From NCBI GenBank assembly GCA_963704585.1, contig OY969919.1, positions 1,736,001 to 1,800,000 on the forward strand: a stretch of 64,000 nucleotides of DNA, in the 5' to 3' direction. Position 1 is the first letter of the stretch. Every line of letters starts with the position of its first letter. The position numbers and the translations under genes are program-made. Positions 16,445 to 24,301 of the stretch are shown one piece after another. The stretch comes from Bog-756 sp963704585. Its GTDB lineage: Bacteria; Actinomycetota; Acidimicrobiia; Acidimicrobiales; RAAP-2. Under the pieces are notes generated by a model. The model saw only the letters and a list, made by a program, of their open reading frames with translations, had not been told where the DNA came from and did not search any database.

Positions 16445-17785
16445 TCAGGCCCTGACGGCCGCCACCGGGACGCGCAGACCCGCGGAGGCGAGCGAGTCGC
16501 GGAGGAAGCCGGCCACCTGGCCGGACCAGAGGTAGCCGACGTGGTTCCCCGCGTACCAGTTGATCTCCGGTCGGCCCCAGTGCTCCCAGAGGAGGCGGGC
16601 CTGCTCGGGGAAGGCGAGGCGGTCGCCGTAGCCCGCGTAGATGAACCGGTTGTCGGGCGCGACGTTCGGCTCGAAGCTGAGCGGCGACACCACGCGGTAG
16701 ACGTCCTCGGCGACGCCGCCGAGGATGCGATGTTCGATCGAGCGGGCGCGGATGTGCACCGGGCTGTGCTCGTGGAAGAGGGTCGGCAGATCGGCGACCG
16801 GGATGCCGGCCACGATCGCGTCGAACTTCTCGTCCTCCAGACCGGCGAGGAGCGAGATGACGTACGCACCGAGCGAGACGCCGTAGAGGGCGATCGAGGT
16901 CGCGCCCTGCGCCCGGATCCAGCCGATGAGTCGGCGCAGGTCCCAGACCGCCTGCGAGAGACCGTGCACCGTGTTCATGAGGTCGAACGAGAGGAACGGC
17001 TCGCCGCTCACCAGGGTGACCTTGCGCGGACCGTGCAGCGGGAGGACCGGCAGGGCGACGTTGAGCCCGAGCTCGTGGTGGAGCTTGGCGACGTGGAGGC
17101 CCACGATGTCCATGAAGGGGTAGCCCATACAGAAGCCGTGCACGCAGACGACCCAGGGCCGCTGCTCCCCCTGGTGGCGGACGATCGCGGCGGTCGCGTG
17201 CGCATTGGGCCCGTAGGCCATCCACCGCTCACCGCCGGGTTCACCCGGGCGCACGTCGAACCCGCTCTCCCAGGTGAGTCGCTGGTAGCCGAGACCCATC
17301 GCCCAGCCGTTGCTCCGCTCGATCGCGGAGGTCGGCAGGGGCGGAGGGCGGCGGTGGTACGAAGCCGGCCGTGCGAGCCAGCCGCGGCGCGAGAAGTGAC
17401 GGCGGGCCTCGGCGAGCTCGGCGCCCACCCGGTCGAAGTCGCCCGGGCGGGGGAGGCGGTTGGGTGTCATGGCGACTGCGAGCAGGGCCTCGTCGATCGC
17501 GACCCCGGCGGCGAAGCCGAGCGAGAGGTCGGGGGCGGCCACGCCGTCGGAGACCTCCCCGCGGATCGCGGTGGTGCCCATGAAACGGAGCGTCCGGGGC
17601 ACGGCCAGTGCGGCACGGGCGAGCGCGCGCTTTCCGAGGAACGAGGCGACTGCACGGTACGGCGCGACGACCCTGTCGAACAGTGACGGCCCCGCAGGCG
17701 GCTCCGGACCGTAGGCGCCTGCGGCCGCCCCCGCGGTCTCGCCCGATGACTCCGCTCCGTCGGCGGAGCATGGGGCGATGTCCAT
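16445..17785 (-). CDS. alpha/beta-hydrolase (esterase/lipase-like), first gene of neutral-lipid operon
   Basis: A 446-aa protein. About 210 N-terminal residues precede a C-terminal hydrolase fold with the oxyanion region VVCVHGFCMGYPFMD, nucleophile elbow YGVSLGAYV (Ser in G-x-S-x-G) and a late NHVGYLW His. The hydrophobic start of the N-terminal region (LFDRVVAPYRAVASF) may associate with membrane. A strong Shine-Dalgarno GAGGAGG lies next to ATG 17785. Its translational neighbours are WS/DGAT (3 bp) and a PlsC-like acyltransferase, so hydrolysis or mobilisation of stored acyl esters is the likely job. The N-terminal part resembles no domain I can name. Confidence 0.8.
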   Translation of the reverse strand: MDIAPCSADGAESSGETAGAAAGAYGPEPPAGPSLFDRVVAPYRAVASFLGKRALARAALAVPRTLRFMGTTAIRGEVSDGVAAPDLSLGFAAGVAIDEALLAVAMTPNRLPRPGDFDRVGAELAEARRHFSRRGWLARPASYHRRPPPLPTSAIERSNGWAMGLGYQRLTWESGFDVRPGEPGGERWMAYGPNAHATAAIVRHQGEQRPWVVCVHGFCMGYPFMDIVGLHVAKLHHELGLNVALPVLPLHGPRKVTLVSGEPFLSFDLMNTVHGLSQAVWDLRRLIGWIRAQGATSIALYGVSLGAYVISLLAGLEDEKFDAIVAGIPVADLPTLFHEHSPVHIRARSIEHRILGGVAEDVYRVVSPLSFEPNVAPDNRFIYAGYGDRLAFPEQARLLWEHWGRPEINWYAGNHVGYLWSGQVAGFLRDSLASAGLRVPVAAVRA

Positions 17786-17880
17786 AGGCCTCCTCGGAAC
17801 CCGCTCCGGCGTCAGCGCTGACCGACGGATCCTCTGTCCGCTCCCAATACTACGCCAGGGAGCATTGGCGCACCCCGCGT

Positions 17881-18135
17881 TCAGAGGTGGAAGAAGGTCC
17901 GAATGCCACCGAAGATGAGCTGGAAGCCGATGGTCGCGACCACCGCGTCGACCGCCTCGACGACCACCACGTCGACCGCCACGAGCGCGGCGAGCGCAGG
18001 GACGGCCCCGTGCCGCGTCGCAACCCGACGCGCTGATCGTGATGGCCGCGGTGATCGCGCCGGACCCGGCCATGAACGGGATCGCGGAGGGGACGTCGAT
18101 CGAATCCTCGGCGCCGAGCGGCGCATGGTCGGACC
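17881..18135 (-). pseudogene. degenerate C-terminal remnant of a MarC-family membrane protein
   Basis: On the minus strand from about 18135 one frame reads EDSIDVPSAIPFMAGSGAIT, which matches the central IP-x-x-AGPGAI block of MarC/YchE family proteins. The frame is then lost around 18025. Another frame continues and ends VVATIGFQLIFGGIRTFF before TGA 17881-17883, which matches the MarC C-terminal GIRTFF helix. The whole N-terminal half (about 100 residues, three helices) is absent and the middle is shortened, so this is a decayed gene and not just one indel. It sits between the lipid operon promoter and the glnA promoter. Confidence 0.6.
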
Positions 18136-18231
18136 ACCCCGTCGCTGTGTGAACAGTCGATGAACAGCGACCGCATCGGGGGATTTCCCCCGCCTTCGTC
18201 GACGGCCACTGACCTAGGATTCGGGCCGCAA

Positions 18232-18264
18232 TCGAGCCCAGTCGTCGAGCCCAGTAGTCGAGCC
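18232..18264. repeat. 13-bp tandem repeat upstream of glnA
   Basis: TCGAGCCCAGTCG (18232-18244) and TCGAGCCCAGTAG (18245-18257) are adjacent and differ at one base; a partial third unit TCGAGCC starts at 18258. The array ends about 43 bp before the glnA start codon, in the promoter or leader region. It may be a regulatory site or only a slippage product. Confidence 0.6.
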
Positions 18265-18307
18265 GAACTCGGATCCCCGGTGACGGCCGTCGAAGAGGGG
18301 AGGCAGT

Positions 18308-19730
18308 GTGCAAGAGCGGAGCGCAGCGGAGGTCGTCCGGCTGGCAGCCGACGAAGGGGTCGAGATCGTCGACCTGAGGTTCTGCGACCTCCCGGGCATC
18401 ATGCAGCACTTCTCGGTGCCGGTTCACCAGCTCACCGAGGACGCGGTCGAAGAGGGCTACGGCTTCGACGGCTCGTCGATCCGTGGCTTCCAGGAGATCC
18501 ACGAGTCCGACATGATCCTCTTTCCGGATACGGCCACCGCGGTCATCGACCCGTTCCGGACCCACAAGACGCTCAACCTCAACTGCTTCGTGCACGACCC
18601 GATCACGCTCGAGCCGTACTCGCGCGACCCGCGTCACATCGCTCGGAAGGCCGAGGCGTACCTGCAGAAGACCGGCATCGCGGACACGTCGTACTTCGGC
18701 CCCGAGGCGGAGTTCTTCATCTTCGACGACGTGCGGTTCTCGCAGGACCAGCACTCGGCGATGTACCACGTCGACTCGCGTGAGGGCATCTGGAACTCCG
18801 CGCGAAGAGGGACCCAACCTCGGGCACAAGCCGCGCCACAAGGAGGGGTACTTCCCGGTGCCCCCGATGGACCACTTCCAGGACCTGCGCTCCGAGATGA
18901 TCCTGACCATGGAGAAGATCGGGATCGAGATCGAGGTCCAGCACCACGAGGTGGGCACCGCGGGCCAGGCCGAGATCGACATGCGCTTCGACACGCTCCT
19001 GCGCATGGCCGACAAGCTCATGCTCTACAAGTACGTGGTGAAGAGCGTGGCACTCGACGCCGGGCACACCGCCACCTTCATGCCGAAGCCGCTCTTCCAA
19101 GACAACGGCTCGGGCATGCACGTCCACCAGTCGCTCTGGAACAAGGGCGAGCCGCTCTTCTACGACGAGGCCGGGTACGGCGGGCTGTCCGACACCGGCC
19201 GCTGGTACGTCGGCGGGATCCTCGCCCACGCACGGTCGATCCTCGCGTTCGCCGCGCCGACCACCAACTCGTACAAGCGCCTCGTGCCGGGGTACGAGGC
19301 ACCGGTCAATCTCGTCTACTCGCAGCGCAACCGATCGGCAGCCTGCCGGATCCCCCTCTACTCGAAGAGCCCGAAGGCCAAGCGCATCGAGTTCCGCTGC
19401 CCCGACCCGTCGTCGAACCCGTACATCGCCTTCTCGGCGATGCTCATGGCGGGGCTCGACGGGGTCATGAACAAGATCGAACCGCCCAATCCGGTCGACG
19501 AGGACCTCTTCGAGCTTGCACCCCAGGAGCTGGCCAAGATCGCGCAGGTGCCCGGCTCGCTCGAGGAGGCGCTCGACGCACTCGAGTCCGACCACGCGTA
19601 CCTGACCAAGGACGACGTGTTCACCGACGACCTCATCGAGACGTGGATCGACTACAAGCGACTCAACGAGGTCGACGAGGTGCGGCTCCGCCCGCACCCG
19701 TGGGAGTTCATGCTCTACTACGACATCTGA
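18308..19730 (+). CDS. glnA: glutamine synthetase type I, frameshifted near 18800
   Basis: Assimilates ammonia by ATP-dependent conversion of glutamate to glutamine; normally a dodecamer in the cytoplasm. The first frame (GTG 18308, Shine-Dalgarno GGGGAGG) covers the beta-grasp domain with GYGFDGSSIRGF and FGPEAEFFIFD, up to GIWNS. The second resumes at REEGPNLGHK and contains GSGMHVHQSLW and NRSAACRIP. The join falls in a CG run near 18799-18803; adding two bases restores exactly 474 codons, the usual actinobacterial length, so an assembly deletion is likely. The adenylylation-site segment reads DLFELAPQE: the conserved Tyr is Phe, encoded by TTC 19509-19511. Monocistronic, with a strong hairpin after the stop. 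Confidence 0.93.
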
Positions 19731-19737
19731 GCAATCG

Positions 19738-19803
19738 CCCGCCTCCACCCGTCCTAGCGGCCGAGGGCATCCAGTCGTCGTGCGCTAGCGGGTAGGAGGC
19801 GGG
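19738..19803 (+). promoter_or_regulatory. long intergenic hairpin that covers the next gene's Shine-Dalgarno
   Basis: The left arm 19738-19759 (starting CCCGCCTCCACCCG) pairs with the right arm 19783-19803 (ending GGGTAGGAGGCGGG) over about 20 bp with one or two bulges and a 23-base loop. It begins 8 bases after the glnA stop. The right arm includes AGGAGG (19794-19799), the ribosome binding site of the lipoprotein gene starting at 19808. It could terminate glnA transcripts, mask the binding site in read-through RNA, or both. There is no U-tract. Confidence 0.6.
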
Positions 19804-19807
19804 TTCC

Positions 19808-20453
19808 ATGAATCGGCGGTGTGGACGGCTCGGTGCTCTCCTCGCCCTCGGCGGGGTGTTCATCGCCCCGGCCTGTGGCAGCGCCACCGGCACGGCTCCT
19901 CCCGCGCATCCCCGCAACGCCTCGAATGCCCTTGCGGTGCCCTCGACGACGTCGACATCGACGGCGCCAGGGGGGACCTGGACGAGCCCGAGCGTGGTCA
20001 TCACCCCGACGTCGCTCGGCGCCGTGACCCTCGGGATGTCCTCGGCACAGGCGGAGCAGGGAGCTGGCACCGCACTCGTCGTCTACGGCGACGGCTTCTC
20101 CGGGCCGGCGGACGGACTGCACGGCACGCCGCCCGGGACGACCACTCTCGAGACGCTCAGCTCGGCTGCAGGCGGCAGCAACGTCTCGTGCCTCACGGCC
20201 CGGTGCCGGAGGCACGACTCCTGTCGTCACCACTCCGGAGGGAGTGGGCCTCGGTGACACCGTCCAGAAGCTCACGGCGACCTACGGCGCATCGCTCCAC
20301 TACTACCCGGCGAGAACCGGCGGCGGGTACTCGCCCGCACCTGGTTACGTCGCCACGACTCCCCGGGGGACGCTGTCGTTCTGGACGGACGGTGGGCTCA
20401 TCGCCCAGATCTCCACGGGATCCGGAGCATCAGCGGGGAATCGCTACTGCTGA
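19808..20453 (+). CDS. putative lipoprotein, frameshifted near 20200
   Basis: The N-terminus is a lipoprotein signal: MNRRCGRLG, a hydrophobic stretch, then the lipobox FIAPAC with Cys at about 23. A Pro/Thr/Ser linker follows. The folded part has ITPTSLGAVTLGMSSAQAEQ. The frame fails at about 20199-20201 (CACGGCCCGG). Removing one C continues into GAGGTTPVVTTPEGVGLGDT, then LTATYG and a TGA at 20451-20453. The repaired protein would be 214 aa with two repeats of a T-x-x-GxG-LGdt/LGms type unit common in actinobacterial secreted proteins of unknown function. It would be anchored on the outer face of the membrane. Function unknown. Confidence 0.65.
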
Positions 20454-20552
20454 TCACGTCGGTGACCAGCCCGATCGACCCGCGTCGACAGGCCTGCCGC
20501 GAGGCCGCTGACGACGACAGCTGATCCGGGGACGCGGGTCGCTCGCCCCCGG

Positions 20553-20993
20553 TCACTCCGCAACATCGACCTTCGCGACGATCCGGTTCGGTCGCACTCG
20601 CACGACCATCTCCGGGGCCACCGCGTTGCGACGGCCGTACTCATCGGCGAGTGCCGCACCCATGTAGCGGCCGGCGATCCGGGTCGCCCACTCGAGCAGC
20701 TCGTCGGGTTCGGTGCTCGTCGTCGCGGTTCCGGCGATCGTGAGGAAGCTGAAGGGCGGCCGCTCGTCGTCGATGCAGAGGGACACCCGCGGATCGCGGA
20801 GGATCGCCTTGCCCTTGATCGTCTCGGCGGAGGTCATGAAGACCACGTCGTCGCCGTCGAGGTCGAACCAGACCGGGGCGACGTGCGGGGCACCGTCGGC
20901 TCGGACGACGGCGAGTTTCGCCGTACGCGCCGGGAGGGCGAGCAGGAAACCACGCCACCAACCTTCCGGTGCGTCCGTGTAGCCCATCGCCAT
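20553..20993 (-). CDS. PPOX-fold (F420/FMN-binding split-barrel) oxidoreductase
   Basis: A 146-aa pyridoxamine-5'-phosphate-oxidase-like protein. TAKLAVVRADGAPHVAPVWFDLDGDDVVFMTS is the characteristic first sheet, followed by KGKAILRDPRVSLCIDDE and FLTIAGTATTS. This pattern is typical of the actinobacterial Rv1155/Rv2607-like group that often uses coenzyme F420. It probably reduces or oxidises a small molecule as a cytoplasmic dimer. ATG 20993 or ATG 20987 could be the start (MAMGYT). It is a single gene, with 61 bp to the next minus-strand gene upstream. Confidence 0.85.
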   Translation of the reverse strand: MAMGYTDAPEGWWRGFLLALPARTAKLAVVRADGAPHVAPVWFDLDGDDVVFMTSAETIKGKAILRDPRVSLCIDDERPPFSFLTIAGTATTSTEPDELLEWATRIAGRYMGAALADEYGRRNAVAPEMVVRVRPNRIVAKVDVAE

Positions 20994-21054
20994 CGCACCG
21001 TACCGGGACTCGCGTCCGGCCGAGCCGGGCCGCCGGCCACGCCGGGGAAGCGGC

Positions 21055-21240
21055 TCAGATCGGGACGCTCACCCGGATGCAGAGGAGCTCGGCCTCGGTG
21101 ACCCCGAGCACCCGCAGGGCGGCGAATGCTGCGTCGACGTCCTCGTCACTCCGGGCCATCTCGACGATGGCATCGATCGCAGCGAGACGGGCGGCCGTGA
21201 GACCCGGGTTCACGTGGCGACGGCTGAAACTGAAGCTCAT
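21055..21240 (-). CDS. small hypothetical protein, 61 aa
   Basis: An open frame from ATG 21240 (MSFSFSRRHVNPGL) to TGA 21055. A purine-rich GGGGGATCGAG lies immediately before the ATG as a possible Shine-Dalgarno. The central part (ARLAAIDAIVEMARSDEDVDAAFAALRVLG) should form two helices and has a normal amino-acid composition, unlike the antisense frames nearby. I recognise no family. It may be real; it may also be a chance ORF. The 220 bp between it and lysS contain no other gene that I can support. Confidence 0.45.
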   Translation of the reverse strand: MSFSFSRRHVNPGLTAARLAAIDAIVEMARSDEDVDAAFAALRVLGVTEAELLCIRVSVPI

Positions 21241-21460
21241 CTCGATCCCCCATTTCGACACCGGTGCTGCCCACCGCCTCGGGATCACTCCCGTCAGCGG
21301 GGCCCACGCTAGCCAGCTTGGCGGGACGGAGAGTGCGATGCCCCTTCGGTTGCGGGCACAGACGCCCGGCCCCGATCGGGCGATCCGAAGCCGTCCCTGA
21401 GACCGTCGGAACAGCAGGGCTTCGGGGCGGACCCCGCGGCCACCCGGTGGGGCCCGACGC

Positions 21461-23065
21461 TCAGGCTCCCGCCTCGGGCCGCATGGTCGGGAAGAGGATC
21501 ACGTCGCGGATGGAGTCGACCTCGGCGAGGACCATGACCAGCCGGTCGATGCCGAGACCGATGCCCGAGGTGGGTGGGAGGCCGTACTCGAGCGCGCGGA
21601 GGAACGCGAGGTCGGCCGGGTGAGCCTCGAGGTCGCCGTGGGCCGCGGCCTCGGCCTCGTGGCGGAACCGTTCCTGCTGCTCCTCGGGGATGTTCAGCTC
21701 GCTGTAGCCGTTCACGTACTCCTTGCCGTCCATGCAGAGCTCGAACCGATCGGCCATCGTCGGGTCGCCGTCACGGTGGCGGGCGAGGGGCGAGACCTCG
21801 ACCGGGAAGCCGCACACGACGACGGGGTCGGTGGTCGAGGGGAGGAGCAGGTGGTCGTAGAGCTCGAAGATCAGCTTCCCGGAGCCCCATTCGTCGAGGA
21901 AGTCGATGCCGTGCGAGCGCAGGACGGCGCGGAGGTCCTCGACCGGATCGGCAGGGTGGAGGCGACGCCCGACGCGTTCCTCGAGCCAGTCGAGCAGCTC
22001 GCGCCGCGGCCACGGCGGTGTGAGGTCGATCGTGCGGTCACCGCCGACCGTGAAGGTCAGCCTCCCGGTGGCCTCCTTCGCCGCGCCGAGGACGAGTCGC
22101 TCCGCAAGGTCGATCCCGTCGGTGAAGTCCCCGAACGCCCGGTACGCCTCGAGCGTCGTGAACTCGGGGCTGTGGCGCGTGCTGATCCCCTCGTTGCGGA
22201 AGTTGCGCGAGATCTCGAAAACCCGCTCGTACCCGCCGACGACGAGCCGCTTGAGGAAGAGCTCGGGTGCGATGCGCAGGCGCAGCTCCATGTCGAGCGC
22301 GTTCGCGTAGGTGACGAACGGTCGGGCCAGCGCACCGCCGGCCTGTGACTGGAGGATCGGCGTCTCGACCTCGATGTAGCCGTCGGCCGCCATCTCGCGC
22401 CGCATGGCGGCGATCGCCCGGAAGCGGATGTCGAAGACGCGCCGTGAATCGGGGTTCGCGAGGAGGTCGACCTCGCGCTGGCGGTACCGGGTGTCCGTCT
22501 CGGTGAGCCCGTGCCACTTGTCCGGCAGGGGCCGGAGCGCCTTCGCCAGCATCCAGAGCTCGGTGACGTCGACGGAGAGCTCGCCGCGCCTGGAGGTCAC
22601 GACCTCGCCCTCCGCCCCGATCCAGTCGCCGAGGTCGACCGCGCCGAGCACGGCGTTGGCCTGTTCGGAGAGATCGGCCGACCGGCACATGAGCTGGAGC
22701 TGCCCGGTCGCGTCGGTCAGGGTCGCGAAGGTGAGCTTGCCCTGGCCTCGGAAGCTCGTGACCCGTCCCGCCATCGTGACGGTGTGCCCTGTCCGCACAT
22801 CGGGCTCCAGTTCGCCGTGGCGCTCGCGCACCTCCGCCGCGGTCGCGGTGCGGTCGAACCTGGCCGGATACGGGTCGATGCCCTGCTCGCGCAGCACGTC
22901 ACGCTTCGCCCGTCGAACCGCACCGAGCTGCTCGAAGGTCGTTGCGCCCGCCCCGTCCTGACCCGCGTCCGACTCGGGCGGTGCGCTGGCGTCGGACTCG
23001 GGTGTCACGGTTGCGGCCTCTTCCTCGGGTGCCCGTGCACGATCGGCGCGGTGGTGATGGGCCAT
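21461..23065 (-). CDS. lysS: lysyl-tRNA synthetase, class II
   Basis: Attaches lysine to tRNA-Lys in the cytoplasm. The OB-fold anticodon-binding domain (about residues 85-190) contains GRVTSFRGQGKLTFATL. Class II motif 2 is FRNEGISTRHSPEF and motif 3 is GIGLGIDRLVMVL; RIAPELFLKRLVVGG is also conserved. The protein is 534 aa if it starts at ATG 23065, but the first 40 residues are a non-conserved acidic/Ala tail. A TACAAT hexamer overlaps that ATG and looks like a -10 box, so GTG 23008 (VTPESD), with a purine-rich GAGGAAGAGG upstream, is a credible start. A tRNA-Lys gene lies 94 bp upstream on the same strand. Confidence 0.95.
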   Translation of the reverse strand: MAHHHRADRARAPEEEAATVTPESDASAPPESDAGQDGAGATTFEQLGAVRRAKRDVLREQGIDPYPARFDRTATAAEVRERHGELEPDVRTGHTVTMAGRVTSFRGQGKLTFATLTDATGQLQLMCRSADLSEQANAVLGAVDLGDWIGAEGEVVTSRRGELSVDVTELWMLAKALRPLPDKWHGLTETDTRYRQREVDLLANPDSRRVFDIRFRAIAAMRREMAADGYIEVETPILQSQAGGALARPFVTYANALDMELRLRIAPELFLKRLVVGGYERVFEISRNFRNEGISTRHSPEFTTLEAYRAFGDFTDGIDLAERLVLGAAKEATGRLTFTVGGDRTIDLTPPWPRRELLDWLEERVGRRLHPADPVEDLRAVLRSHGIDFLDEWGSGKLIFELYDHLLLPSTTDPVVVCGFPVEVSPLARHRDGDPTMADRFELCMDGKEYVNGYSELNIPEEQQERFRHEAEAAAHGDLEAHPADLAFLRALEYGLPPTSGIGLGIDRLVMVLAEVDSIRDVILFPTMRPEAGA

Positions 23066-23159
23066 TGTACGCAGCGGTCATCGGCAGGCCCGGGGTGGAT
23101 GGCGTGCGTCCGCGGCTGCCGCCCTCACGATCGTCGCGCTCACGATCCGGAATCGCGCG

Positions 23160-23232
23160 TGCGCCCCGGGGGACTCGAACCACCCAGCCTGCGGATTAAG
23201 GATCCGCTGCTCTACCGTTGAGCTAGGGGCGC
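23160..23232 (-). tRNA. tRNA-Lys(CUU), with irregular bases
   Basis: Read on the minus strand, the 7-bp acceptor stem GCGCCCC/GGGGCGC is perfect, as are the D stem (GCTC/GAGC, loop AACGGTA) and the 5-bp anticodon stem GCGGA/TCCGC. The 7-base loop TCCTTAA places CTT at 34-36, so lysine. The T loop TTCGAGT is normal and A73 follows; CCA is not encoded. Three things are odd: position 33 is C where U is nearly universal, the T stem GGTGG/CCCCC has a central U-C mismatch, and the variable region is 6 bases. It may be a decaying copy or hold sequence errors. It lies upstream of lysS on the same strand. Confidence 0.75.
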
Positions 23233-23290
23233 CCGCGCAGCCTACGGGTGCGTCGCGAACGCGTCAACGACGCGCGTCGCGGCGTCGCCA

Positions 23291-24301
23291 CTACGCGCCG
23301 GTCGACCGGCCCTCGTCGCGGAGCGTGAGCCACCGGCGCATACCTGCCGCGTTCGAATGCACGCCGTTCATGATCTCGAGCTTCTCGCGGTGCTCCTCGG
23401 CCACACCGTCGAGGTCGGACTCGAACGCCGCCGCGAGCGCGGCCGCGATGTCCTCACCGTCGCGGTACGCGGCCTCCGCGGTCGCAGCCCACCGACGAAG
23501 CGTGCCGTCGGCCTCGTCGAGGATCGCGGCCGGATCGGCGAGCAGTCCGTAGTGGGCCAGCGCGAGCGAGGTCGGTCGCCGCTCCGAAAACCGTGCGAGC
23601 GAGTGGAGCGCGAGGTCGAGGTCGAAGTCGGGCGGTGGCGTCGACGGCCGGAGCACCCCGCCGTCGGGGAGCTTGACCCCGACCGCGTCGCCGGCGAAGA
23701 GGACGCCGCTCAACGAGTCGTGGAGGGCCAGATGGTGCTTCGCGTGCCCGGGCGAGTCGACCGTGGTGAGCGTGCGGTTCGCGCCCACGTCGATCGTGTC
23801 GCCGTCCTCGAGGACGCGGATCCGCTCCGCGGGGGTCGGGTCGAGGCGGCCGTAGAGCGAGTCGAGGAGCGAGCCGTAGACGAGTGCGGCCGAGTCGACC
23901 AGCTTCGTCGGATCGGCGAGATGCCGGGCGCCCTTCGGGTGCACGTAGACGGTCGCCTTGGGGAAGGCGCGTGCGACGTCCCCTACCCCGCCCGCGTGGT
24001 CGAGGTGGATGTGGGTCACGACGACGCCAGCGAGGTCGTCGGCCGAGAGCCCGACGCGCTCCAACTGGGCGAGCAGGGTCGGCACCGAGCTCTGGCTGCC
24101 GGTCTCGACGAGGACCGGCGCGTCCCCCTCGATCAGGTAGCCGGCGGTGACCCGCTCCCACCCGCCGAGCAGCGTGTCGAGCTCGATGACCCCGTCGGCG
24201 ACCTTCACACCGGCGGCCGGTGCCGCCCGGTCCGCCGGGTCGAAGGGGTGCGAGTGCCGGTGACCCGCGTGCGCGCCACCGCGGGCGCGGGTGCCGCTCA
24301 C
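23291..24301 (-). CDS. metallo-beta-lactamase-fold hydrolase
   Basis: A 336-aa MBL protein. The canonical loop is VVVTHIHLDHAGGVGD, with further ligands in DSPGHAKHHLAL, FAGDAVG and the late LAHYG, so the di-metal site is complete. The C-terminal 80 residues are a helical extension with HREKLEIMNGV. By fold it could hydrolyse a thioester, lactone or related substrate (glyoxalase II or lactonase-like). GTG 24301 overlaps the stop of the GH15 gene (GTGA). The first 25 residues are His/Arg-rich (GHRHSHPFDPADR) and may not be part of the fold. Confidence 0.85.
   Translation of the reverse strand: MSGTRARGGAHAGHRHSHPFDPADRAAPAAGVKVADGVIELDTLLGGWERVTAGYLIEGDAPVLVETGSQSSVPTLLAQLERVGLSADDLAGVVVTHIHLDHAGGVGDVARAFPKATVYVHPKGARHLADPTKLVDSAALVYGSLLDSLYGRLDPTPAERIRVLEDGDTIDVGANRTLTTVDSPGHAKHHLALHDSLSGVLFAGDAVGVKLPDGGVLRPSTPPPDFDLDLALHSLARFSERRPTSLALAHYGLLADPAAILDEADGTLRRWAATAEAAYRDGEDIAAALAAAFESDLDGVAEEHREKLEIMNGVHSNAAGMRRWLTLRDEGRSTGA

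Noticed and set aside
14235..17225. 996-aa minus-strand open frame spanning the PlsC-like, WS/DGAT and hydrolase genes
   Set aside because: Only its last 269 residues look like protein; the rest is Arg/Pro-rich out-of-frame reading of the two other genes, which have their own frames.
18136..18307. GlnR-type operator upstream of glnA
   Set aside because: GTGAC-like pieces occur but the GTnAC-n6-GAAAC pattern does not.
18780..19730. Separate short GS starting at 18780
   Set aside because: The 18780 start lies in the middle of the GS fold and has no ribosome binding site; it is the second half of a frameshifted glnA.
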